From positions 1 through 7,961 of the forward strand of contig CAJUPJ010000072.1 of NCBI GenBank assembly GCA_910588655.1: DNA of 7,961 nt, written 5' to 3'. Position 1 is the first letter of the stretch. Every line of letters begins with the position of its first letter. The notes under the pieces are model-generated. The model was not told the origin of the DNA. It worked only from the letters and a program-made list of their open reading frames with translations, and searched no databases. Both the position numbers and the translations under genes were made by a program. Of this stretch, positions 1 to 6,514 are shown in pieces. This DNA is from an uncultured Lachnospiraceae bacterium. GTDB lineage: Bacteria > Bacillota > Clostridia > Lachnospirales > Lachnospiraceae.

Positions 1-511
1 AAAACATACCCGACAGCAGCTTCTTTGCTTTTTGTAAAGTTAGTGCGTATGGGGCAATCCCCCTTCCAGCAGTAAATAAAATAAGTGTGGCAACCATTGG
101 CTGTATGCCAAGCTTTGCAACCAGGAAACCATTAAATGCGCCACATAATGCAGCAGCAAGTATTGCAGCAATAATTGCAAATATTATAGGAGATGCAACC
201 TCTGTTACAGATACTTCACCTCCTGAAAGAATCTGGCAGCATACAGCAGCCGCAACTGCCATTACAGCACCTACGCTTATATCCTGCCCTCCAGACGCAG
301 CAGTAACAAGTGTCATGCCTGTTGCCAGTATTACAAGTTCAGAAGCACGGTTAATTACAATAATTATATATCCAGACAGTACACCGTTCTCAAGTGTGAT
401 TTTAAAGAAATCAGGCGTCTTTATTACATTGGCAAGAAGTACGGCAATTAAACATACTATTGGCAAAAAAAGACGTTTTGAAGTAATATTTTTAAGTGTA
501 TCTTTATTCAT
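1..511 (-). CDS. ytfT: Sugar ABC transporter permease, YtfT-like, 5' part only and probably interrupted
   Basis: Membrane channel subunit of a sugar importer (BPD_transp_2 family, as in YtfT/RbsC). My translation starts at the ATG at 511-509, preceded by AGGGGGTG, and reads MNKDTLKNITSKRLFLPIVC. Hydrophobic segments follow, then the family stretch GMTLVTAASGGQDISVGAVM and a segment ending KLGIQPMVATLILFTAGRGIA at residue 153. E. coli YtfT, as I remember it, continues GRGVAQLITAGQIVTF. Here residues 154-170 read PYALTLQKAKKLLSGMF, charged and unlike the family, and no other frame of bases 1-52 restores the expected sequence. The native gene therefore seems to end near base 52, at a junction with foreign or rearranged DNA. 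The start overlaps the end of the ATPase gene by 8 bases, which suggests translational coupling. The family call is firm. The interruption is inferred from family memory, and the gene also runs off the window. Confidence 0.85.
   Translation of the reverse strand, partial: MNKDTLKNITSKRLFLPIVCLIAVLLANVIKTPDFFKITLENGVLSGYIIIVINRASELVILATGMTLVTAASGGQDISVGAVMAVAAAVCCQILSGGEVSVTEVASPIIFAIIAAILAAALCGAFNGFLVAKLGIQPMVATLILFTAGRGIAPYALTLQKAKKLLSGMF
37..56 (+). repeat. Left copy of a 20-base inverted repeat shared by both window ends
   Basis: AAGTTAGTGCGTATGGGGCA here matches the minus strand of 7907-7926 at 19 of 20 bases. The last bases (53-56) also encode the end of GRGIA in the permease, so part of the match may be native sequence. 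The copy sits exactly where the permease stops resembling its family, suggesting a mobile-element end. Confidence 0.55.
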
Positions 512-2015
512 TCCCATCACCCCCTGCGATTGCTTTCATAACACCCTCTTGTGATAAATCATCACCTGTTAATTCACCGACCTTTTTTCCGTCACGCATA
601 ACTCCCATACGTGAACAGGTTCTAAGCATTTCCTCAACTTCTGAAGAAATAAATGTAACGGACATCCCCTGGTCAGCCAGGTTTAACACAAGCTTTTGTA
701 TCTCTGTCTTAGTACCAATATCAATACCTCTTGTCGGCTCATCCAGTATCAGGTATTCAGGGTTTGTAAGCAGCCACCTTCCAATAATGACTTTTTACTG
801 GTTGCCGCCTGACAGGCTTTTAATTGGTGTTTCCCGGCTTGCAGTTTTAACCTGTAGCATTTCTATGTATTTATCTGCTGCCTCTTCCATCTCTTTACGG
901 CTCATAAGGTGGAACATGCCCTTTTTAGCCTGTAAGGCAAGTATAATATTTTCCATTACTGATAAATCAGCAATAATCCCGTCTTTCTTACGGTCTTCAG
1001 GAAGATATGCCATCCCAAGCTTCATTGCATCAATAGGGGCGTTAATTTTAGCTTCTTTTCCATTTACAAATATCTTGCCAGAGTCTGGTTTATCAGCGCC
1101 GTATATTGCACGTACAAGCTCAGAACGCCCGGAACCAAGAAGCCCTGTAAGCCCTGTTACTTCACCTTTATTGGCTACAAAATCAAATGGCTTTATGCTC
1201 CCCTTCCTGCCAACGCCTTTTGCCTCTATAACAGGAATTAATTTTTCAAGCTGTTTATGCTCTCCCTTAATATCTGCAAGGTCATCAAAATCTTTCCCCA
1301 TCATCTTGGCAACAAGCATTACACGCGGAAGTTCAGCAGTTTCATATTCCCCTACAAGTGTACCATTACGCAGTACAGTAATACGGTCACATACTGCATA
1401 CACCTGTTCAAGGAAATGTGTAACAAATATAATGCCAACGCCCTCACTCCTAAGCCTGCGCATAAGTACAAAAAGCTTCTCAACCTCTTCATCATCCAGT
1501 GATGAAGTAGGCTCATCAAGTATAAGTACCTGGCATTTCATGCCGACTGCCCTCGCAATGGCAATCATCTGCTGTTTGGCTATGGAACATTCCTCCAGCT
1601 TATCAGATGCATCTGCGTCAATATCCAAATCTTTAAGAAGCTGTGAAGCCTGGGATTTCATAGTTTTCCAGTCAATAAAACCAAATTTCCTTGGTTCACG
1701 CCCTATAAATAAATTCTCTGCCACAGTAAGGTTTGGACAGAGGTTTACTTCCTGGTATACCGTACTTATCCCATGTGACTGGGCATCCTGCGGTGATTTA
1801 TTTACAATGCTGCTGCCTGCCATTATAATCTCACCAGATTCAAAATCATGTACACCAGTAAGGACTTTAATAAGTGTGGATTTGCCTGCACCATTTTCAC
1901 CCATAAGCGCATGGATTTCGCCTTTACGCAATTTAAAATCTACATGCTGTAAAGCCTTTACACCAGGAAATGTTTTTGAAACATCTTTCATATCCAGTAT
2001 AATCTCTTTTTCCAT
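504..2015 (-). pseudogene. ytfR: Sugar ABC transporter double ATPase, YtfR/RbsA-like, broken by an in-frame TAA
   Basis: Two fused ATP-binding domains that would power sugar import at the inner face of the membrane. ATG at 2015 follows GGAGGGG with a 5-base gap. The first domain has Walker A GENGAGKST (39-47), a degenerate signature SIAKQQM, Walker B LILDEP (164-169) and H-loop His200. The second has the usual degenerate Walker A GLLGSGRSE (291-299) and the signature LSGGNQ (401-406). Codon 407 is TAA where the family has a second Gln (LSGGNQQKV). Reading on in the same frame gives KVIIGRWLLTNPEYLILDEP, then TRGID, through to a normal C-terminus at 504, 503 codons in all, the usual length. 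The lesion therefore looks like one CAA-to-TAA substitution with no frameshift. The 406-residue product would lack the second Walker B and H-loop, so it is probably inactive. A base-calling error is the main alternative. Confidence 0.9.
795..797 (-). other. In-frame TAA stop inside the second ABC signature motif
   Basis: The minus strand reads CTG TCA GGC GGC AAC CAG TAA AAA GTC ATT ATT, giving LSGGNQ, stop, KVII. The frame is the same on both sides. TAA ends four other genes here, including the natural end of this one at 504-506, so a reassigned codon is not a credible explanation. Confidence 0.93.
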
Positions 2016-2047
2016 TATATCCCCTCCATTCTAATATATTTGCCAGT

Positions 2048-2078
2048 AAAAAGGGCAAGCTTTAAAAGCTTGCCCTTT
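2048..2078 (-). terminator. Terminator-like hairpin between binding-protein and ATPase genes
   Basis: A perfect inverted repeat pairs 2050-2063 with 2065-2078. As minus-strand RNA it folds into stem AAAGGGCAAGC / GCUUGCCCUUU with a 7-base loop, followed directly by five T (2052-2048). The T-run sits on the minus-strand side, so the hairpin is oriented to act after the binding-protein gene. Because ATPase and permease genes follow without an evident promoter, I infer a leaky terminator or mRNA 3'-end stabiliser that keeps binding protein in excess, a common arrangement in such operons. Confidence 0.8.
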
Positions 2079-2080
2079 AA

Positions 2081-2097
2081 CCAGGCTTGCTTCCTGG
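2081..2097 (-). other. Small hairpin just after the binding-protein stop codon
   Basis: CCAGG (2081-2085) and CCTGG (2093-2097) are perfect inverted copies around a 7-base spacer. It lies between the stop codon at 2101-2103 and the larger hairpin at 2048-2078, so the two would form tandem stem-loops at the 3' end of a short transcript. With five base pairs it could be chance. Confidence 0.4.
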
Positions 2098-2100
2098 ATT

Positions 2101-3165
2101 TTAGTAAGCGCGGCTGCTAATTACATCTTCTGTAACTTCTGTAACAGTGTAGTCTGTATCATCAATGGTAACTTTGTCAACATCTGCACCATGCGCAAAT
2201 ATACCTTCGTCTACGTATGCCTGTTTATCAGGTGTCCCGTTACTCTCTAATTTTTTAATGATTTCTTCTACACGTGGGCCATGAAGAGGGTTACATTCTG
2301 TATTTAAGATAATTTTTCCTGATAAAGTATCTGTAATTCCTGCCTTTGTTGTATCAAATGACATTACAAGTATATCACCATCAGGGCCTACCTTCTTGCC
2401 AGCTGCTTCTATTGCATCTATAGCACCAAATGCTTCATTATCATTTTCACAATATACAACATTAATATTGTCATGCTGTTTTAACATTGACTCCATAACT
2501 TCCTGGCCTTTTGCCTGTGTAAACTCGCCAGTCTGCTGTGCCAGCAGGTTCCAGCCGTTTGCCTCAACAGCTTCATTTAATGCCTCTGTACGTCCAATCT
2601 GTGCAGATGCACCAATAGTACCCTGGATATCTACAATATTAATCTCCTTCATGCCTTTTGCTTCCGCATATGCCTTTAACCATTCGCAGGCTTTCTGTCC
2701 CTCTAACTTAAAGTTAGAACCAACCCATGCTGTATAAAGGTCATCACTTGAAACATCCACCATACGGTCAACAATAATAACCGGTATATCCGCGTCTTTT
2801 GCTTCCTGGAGTACAGTATCCCATCCTGTTTCTGTAACTGGCGCAAGAACTATGTAGTCAACTTCCTGCTGTATAAAGTTACGTATTGCAGTAATCTGGT
2901 TCTCCTGTTTCTGCTGTGCATCATCAAAAATCAGCTTATAGCCATTTGCTTCACTGAATGTAGATTTCATTGACTCAGAATTTGCTGTACGCCAGTCTGA
3001 CTCCGCACCTACCTGTGAAAACCCGACAGTAATTACATCACTTCCGCTGTCACCACTGCTGCCACCTGAGGAAGCCTTGTCATTACCGCCTCCACCTCCG
3101 CAGCCTGTTAAAAGTGCTGCTGCCATAACTACAGATAGTGCTTTTGCTAAAAATTTTTTCTTCAT
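2101..3165 (-). CDS. ytfQ: Sugar-binding lipoprotein of an ABC importer, YtfQ-like
   Basis: Captures a sugar outside the cell and delivers it to the permease. Residues 1-22 are a lipoprotein signal (basic MKKK, hydrophobic core, lipobox LLTGC with Cys22), followed by a Gly/Ser-rich linker to about residue 42. The mature part is a Peripla_BP_4 fold. VGFSQVGAESDWRTA (47-61), QQKQENQI (84-91), APVTETGW (108-115), DIPVIIVDR (126-134) and QGTIGAS (181-187) closely match E. coli YtfQ, the galactofuranose binder. Bifidobacterial fructose-binding proteins belong to the same family, so the actual sugar is not settled. AGGAGG lies 6 bases before the ATG. At 354 residues the gene appears full length and undamaged. 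A promoter and long leader precede it and a terminator-like hairpin follows, so it can be made without the damaged genes downstream. Confidence 0.92.
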   Translation of the reverse strand: MKKKFLAKALSVVMAAALLTGCGGGGGNDKASSGGSSGDSGSDVITVGFSQVGAESDWRTANSESMKSTFSEANGYKLIFDDAQQKQENQITAIRNFIQQEVDYIVLAPVTETGWDTVLQEAKDADIPVIIVDRMVDVSSDDLYTAWVGSNFKLEGQKACEWLKAYAEAKGMKEINIVDIQGTIGASAQIGRTEALNEAVEANGWNLLAQQTGEFTQAKGQEVMESMLKQHDNINVVYCENDNEAFGAIDAIEAAGKKVGPDGDILVMSFDTTKAGITDTLSGKIILNTECNPLHGPRVEEIIKKLESNGTPDKQAYVDEGIFAHGADVDKVTIDDTDYTVTEVTEDVISSRAY

Positions 3166-3212
3166 TCTTCTCCTCCTTATTTCTGGATATTTTTATAATG
3201 CTTTTAAACATA

Positions 3213-3268
3213 ATTATAAATATGGGTTTCCTGTTCTGTATCTTACAGGAAACTTTCATATTTATAAT
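3213..3268 (-). promoter_or_regulatory. Long leader hairpin at the predicted 5' end of the binding-protein mRNA
   Basis: A 12-base arm (3213-3224) is perfectly inverted at 3257-3268, and inside it a 9-base arm (3226-3234) is inverted at 3245-3253. The arms are separated only by a bulge of one base against three (3225 and 3254-3256), and the loop is ten bases (3235-3244). This gives a 21-pair stem. It starts within a few bases of the predicted transcription start and ends about 35 bases before the AGGAGG. It could be an operator dyad for a repressor, a 5' stabilising stem or a leader control element. No long T-run follows, so a simple terminator is less likely. Confidence 0.65.
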
Positions 3269-3276
3269 CTGGAAAT

Positions 3277-3305
3277 ATAATAGCGTATAATTTAAGGAGG
3301 GTAAA
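3277..3305 (-). promoter_or_regulatory. Predicted sigma-A promoter of the binding-protein gene
   Basis: On the minus strand TTTACC (3305-3300) and TATTAT (3282-3277) are separated by exactly 17 bases. They match TTGACA at 4 of 6 and TATAAT at 5 of 6. Transcription would start near 3270, giving a leader of about 105 bases. The weak -35 box fits a promoter that needs an activator. Upstream DNA is very AT-rich. Confidence 0.6.
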
Positions 3306-3328
3306 CAGAATTATATTTGTATTTTTTA

Positions 3329-3391
3329 AGATATTTTTTGAAAAATTTATATAATTTGTGATATTTTACGATTTTGTTTAGATATTTTTTG
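3329..3391 (-). repeat. Three similar direct repeats upstream of the transporter promoter
   Basis: On the plus strand AGATATTTTTTG occurs exactly at 3329-3340 and 3380-3391, with a related copy TGATATTTTACG at 3359-3370. The shared GATATTTT cores begin at 3330, 3360 and 3381, that is 30 and 21 bases apart, roughly whole helical turns. They lie about 60 to 120 bases upstream of the predicted start, where AraC-type activators often bind direct repeats. The last copy overlaps the end of the kinase gene. AT-richness makes chance similarity possible. Confidence 0.4.
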
Positions 3392-4853
3392 CTTCGATAA
3401 TAATTGTGGCAGTAGTGCCTTTGCCATATTCACTTTCATATGAAATGCCGTATTCACTGCCATAGTAGTTCTGTATGCGCTGGTTTACATTTACAACGCC
3501 AAATCCGCTGTTATCTGTGGTTTTAAGATTATTATTTGCAATCCCCTGTCTTAACCTTAAAAGTTCTTCAGGTTTCATGCCGCGTCCATCATCTTTTACC
3601 TGGAAAATAATCCTGTCCCTTTCTTTCCTGCCTGTAATATAAATATGCCCGCCCCCGCGTTTATTACGGACACCATGTAAAAGTGCATTTTCAGCCAGGG
3701 GCTGTAACATAAGTTTAGGTATTTTGTAAGGGTAAAGTTCTTTATCAATATGGATTTCATAATCCATAACATCCTGGTAGCGGAATTTCTGTATCTTCAT
3801 ATAACTTCCAACATGAAGTTCTTCCTCTTCTATAGTGATAAAATCCTTACCTTTGCTTAAAGTCGTATGGAAAAAGTCGGAAAGATAAGTTACAATAGAA
3901 ACTACTTCATTAGTTTTCTTTTCTTCTGCAAGCCAGACAATAGTATCAAGTGTATTATAAAGGAAATGCGGGTTAATCTGTGCCTGTAAAAGCTTCATTT
4001 CAATTAAATGGATATTTTCTTTATTGCGCTTAATATCTTCCACAAGCTGCCCGATTTCCTGTGTCATATCATTAAAATTGCGTGTAAGCAGGGCTATTTC
4101 ACCTACAGACTCTACTTTTGTATTAGCAGTAAAATCACCCTTTGCCACCCTGCTTGTAAGTGCACAAAGCTTCCGCACAGGTATAGTAACGCTTTTAACT
4201 GCCCTTGTGGTAAGCAGCGCAGAAAGAACTATTACAATAAAAAGTGTAATAAGGCAGGTAGTTACCATCTGGCTGTTCTTTTTATCCAAATCAGCTTTTA
4301 CATTTTCAAAATTAGTTGTTTCTGTATAAATGTAATTCTGGAGACCTGACTGTACAAGTGAAGTAAGTGCATATATATCTCTGTCCAGTATATCCATGTT
4401 TTTATTATATAAAGCACCTTCTTTAATGTTATTTTCAAGGCTGGCAACACTTTTTTCAAGGGAATTAAGCGTATTTTTAACACGTTTAATCTGGTTTGTA
4501 TTAACTGGCACAGTAGCAGTCTTTGAAAGCTTATTACATGCCCCGCTAAGTTCTTTAATATAAGAATACGGGTCTACTGTAACAATTCCGTTTACTGTAG
4601 TCTTGCCTGTCCCGATTTCATCAATGCTTTTATTGCCAATAACTGCCAGGTACATTGTGTAATCAATACGTTCCTTAAAATCAATTACATATTTATTAGC
4701 ATAAGAAATATTGTTATTAATCCCTGAGTATGCATTAGTAGCGCTGGACAGTGCCCAGAGCAGGTAGGAAGAAAGCATAAACATTGGCAGTATTGCGGCT
4801 ATGGATATGCTTGTAAGGCTTTTGCTTAAAGACTGGTTATGGAATTTTATCAT
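3378..4853 (-). CDS. Sensor histidine kinase, YesM/LytS-type
   Basis: Membrane sensor that phosphorylates the response regulator encoded just upstream. Of 491 residues, a first membrane helix lies at about 15-37, an extracellular sensor region at about 38-195 with no recognised fold, a second helix at about 197-217 and a HAMP linker at about 218-270. The His_kinase domain follows: LLQAQINPHFLYNTLDTI places the phospho-acceptor at His296. The HATPase domain shows an N-box (PLAENALLHG, Asn389), G1 box DDGRGM (421-426) and GFGVVN (450-455). All key residues are present. The ATG overlaps the regulator's TGA as ATGA, and AGGGGAAG precedes it, so the two should be translated in a coupled way. The binding-protein gene follows immediately, so the signal is probably a sugar or the loaded binding protein; that part is inference. 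Confidence 0.93.
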   Translation of the reverse strand: MIKFHNQSLSKSLTSISIAAILPMFMLSSYLLWALSSATNAYSGINNNISYANKYVIDFKERIDYTMYLAVIGNKSIDEIGTGKTTVNGIVTVDPYSYIKELSGACNKLSKTATVPVNTNQIKRVKNTLNSLEKSVASLENNIKEGALYNKNMDILDRDIYALTSLVQSGLQNYIYTETTNFENVKADLDKKNSQMVTTCLITLFIVIVLSALLTTRAVKSVTIPVRKLCALTSRVAKGDFTANTKVESVGEIALLTRNFNDMTQEIGQLVEDIKRNKENIHLIEMKLLQAQINPHFLYNTLDTIVWLAEEKKTNEVVSIVTYLSDFFHTTLSKGKDFITIEEEELHVGSYMKIQKFRYQDVMDYEIHIDKELYPYKIPKLMLQPLAENALLHGVRNKRGGGHIYITGRKERDRIIFQVKDDGRGMKPEELLRLRQGIANNNLKTTDNSGFGVVNVNQRIQNYYGSEYGISYESEYGKGTTATIIIEAKNI

Positions 4854-6493
4854 TTGTCTTCCCCTTTTCTGTCAGAACGGTATTTTTTAGGAGAACATCC
4901 AAGCATCTTTTTAAAAATATAACTGAAATAATGCGGGTCTTTATAGCCTACTTCATATCCAATTTCAGATGTTTTCATGAAAGAACAGACAAGAAGTTCC
5001 TCTGCCTTTTCCATACGCACTTTTGTAAGATACTCTGTAAATGTCATGCCCATTTCCCGGCTGAATATAGAACTGAAGTAACTTGGGCTCATGCCAACAT
5101 TTGCCGCAACTGTATTTAATGAAATATTATCTGACATATAAGTATGTTCTATCTGGTTAATTGCAGTTTTAATAATATCAGAATACCTGCGTCCGCTTGC
5201 AGCATTACGTATTTCAAGTGCACGTTCAAGCAGATGCCTTATATAAACCTTAATATCATCAACAGATTCTGTTGTAAGAACTGCCTGTTTCATGGCTTCA
5301 TCATCTGCTGCCCTTGTATTCTGGTCTGTGCTGCTTCCAGTGCTTGCAAGTATTTTTTCACAGAATGACATTACAGATATATAAATATTCATAATAATAT
5401 ACTGCCTCATAATAGTGGACTGGAACTGCTTTTCGGGTATCTCCTGTAAACAGGCATTAACAAAGCTTCCAACCTCTTCAAGTGTACCATTATTCAGAAA
5501 TTTATTAATAACATTATGGGTCTGTTCAAGCTCTGCAAAGCTGTTACAGTCAAATTTTTCTATATTCTGGTGCATTGTACTGCCAGGATAGCTGGCTATC
5601 TGGTTCATTTCTTTAGTAAAACGGCTTGCAAATGCATAGTCTGCATTGTGGAATGAAGTTCCAAGTTCCCTTAAACGGAATACAGCTGTGCCACTTCCCC
5701 CAAAATATTCAATTTCAGGGTATCTGCCAGTAACATTTTCAAGTGCCTGGATAAACTGTGCTTCTCTTGTTTCCATTTCTTCCGGGGCATCTGCTACCAG
5801 TAAAAATGCCCACCCGTCTGCCCCTCTCTGGAAACTGTATACATAAGGCAGGCTGCCAGCAGTATTTTCTATTTCTTCATATGCTTCTATAAATGAGTCC
5901 GAAAGGCTGCCCTGGCAGGCAGGGTTATGTATTTTAAAAAGAATAATATTATATACTTGTGCACTTAAATTTATATTAAATGTCCTGCCCTTTGCGATTG
6001 CATCTGCAAGGGAAATATTCCCAGAAACCAGTTCACCAAAAAATTTCATTTTCTTAAGCTCTTCATTCTCACGCATTTCACGCAGATATTCGTCCTTAAG
6101 CTCTTTTTCCTTCTGTTCCTGTAAAATCTGCCTTGCAATTTCCCCCAGTGTTTCTAATAATTTAGCAGAAGAAACGGGTTTAAGCAGATATCTGGCAACA
6201 CCAATATGGATAGCATCCTTGGCATACTCAAATTCATCATAACCACTTAAAATAACAATTTTAATATCAGGAAGTTCTTTTTTAACAAGGCTGCTTAACT
6301 CAAGCCCGCTCATAAAAGGCATACGTATATCTGTAATAAGGATATCTGGTTTCTCTTTTAAAACCATTGGAAGGGCAAGTTCGCCATCACTTGCTTCACC
6401 CACAAACCTGTAACCCTCCTTCTCCCATTCAATACTGTTTTTAATGCCATTACGTATTAAAAATTCATCCTCCGCTAAGAATACTTTTACCAC
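4850..6493 (-). CDS. Response regulator with AraC-type DNA-binding domain, YesN family
   Basis: Cytoplasmic transcription regulator paired with the adjoining sensor kinase. The receiver domain (about 1-120) has acidic Glu8/Asp9, phospho-acceptor Asp55 in ITDIRMP, Ser83 in ILSGYDE and Lys105 in LLKPV. A long central region (about 120-435) follows, typical of YesN proteins and beginning with a helical, charged stretch. The last 108 residues form two helix-turn-helix motifs of the AraC type, with NTVAANVGMSPSYFSSIFSR in the first and EVGYKDPHYFSYIFKK in the second. The 547-residue length is normal for the family. The first codon is GTG (6493-6491). GAGGGAGG ends 7 bases before it, and no in-frame ATG suits better. 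The likely target is the binding-protein promoter at 3277-3305. The upstream HipA-like gene ends 21 bases away, so both may share a transcript. Confidence 0.93.
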   Translation of the reverse strand: MVKVFLAEDEFLIRNGIKNSIEWEKEGYRFVGEASDGELALPMVLKEKPDILITDIRMPFMSGLELSSLVKKELPDIKIVILSGYDEFEYAKDAIHIGVARYLLKPVSSAKLLETLGEIARQILQEQKEKELKDEYLREMRENEELKKMKFFGELVSGNISLADAIAKGRTFNINLSAQVYNIILFKIHNPACQGSLSDSFIEAYEEIENTAGSLPYVYSFQRGADGWAFLLVADAPEEMETREAQFIQALENVTGRYPEIEYFGGSGTAVFRLRELGTSFHNADYAFASRFTKEMNQIASYPGSTMHQNIEKFDCNSFAELEQTHNVINKFLNNGTLEEVGSFVNACLQEIPEKQFQSTIMRQYIIMNIYISVMSFCEKILASTGSSTDQNTRAADDEAMKQAVLTTESVDDIKVYIRHLLERALEIRNAASGRRYSDIIKTAINQIEHTYMSDNISLNTVAANVGMSPSYFSSIFSREMGMTFTEYLTKVRMEKAEELLVCSFMKTSEIGYEVGYKDPHYFSYIFKKMLGCSPKKYRSDRKGEDK

Positions 6494-6500
6494 TGGTGCG

Positions 6501-6508
6501 CCTCCCTC
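6501..6508 (-). promoter_or_regulatory. Ribosome site that fixes the GTG start of the response regulator
   Basis: The minus strand reads GAGGGAGG, then the 7-base gap CGCACCA, then GTG GTA AAA GTA. The site fills most of the 21-base gap after the upstream stop codon. A receiver domain normally begins a few residues before its first strand, as it does with this start. Confidence 0.75.
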
Positions 6509-6514
6509 TGTGTT

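Noticed and set aside
504..689. Separate small gene for the C-terminal piece of the ATPase
   Set aside because: It is the same frame as the upstream ATPase part, beginning at an internal GTG with no fitting ribosome site. It is the tail of the broken gene.
792..800. Programmed readthrough or reassigned TAA codon
   Set aside because: TAA is the normal stop for several genes here, and no downstream structure or known readthrough context stands out. A point mutation or base-calling error is simpler.
496..2034. Long plus-strand open frame of 512 codons
   Set aside because: It lies antisense to the ATPase gene, whose motifs are unmistakable. Its Ser/Ile/Pro-rich translation is what a mirrored coding frame gives.
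3294..3300. AAGGAGG ribosome-site-like sequence on the plus strand
   Set aside because: No start codon with a meaningful frame follows at proper distance. It lies inside the spacer of the minus-strand promoter.
4008..4349. Plus-strand 113-codon frame with Cys- and Lys-rich product
   Set aside because: Antisense to the HAMP and sensor region of the kinase gene, with no ribosome site and no recognisable motif.
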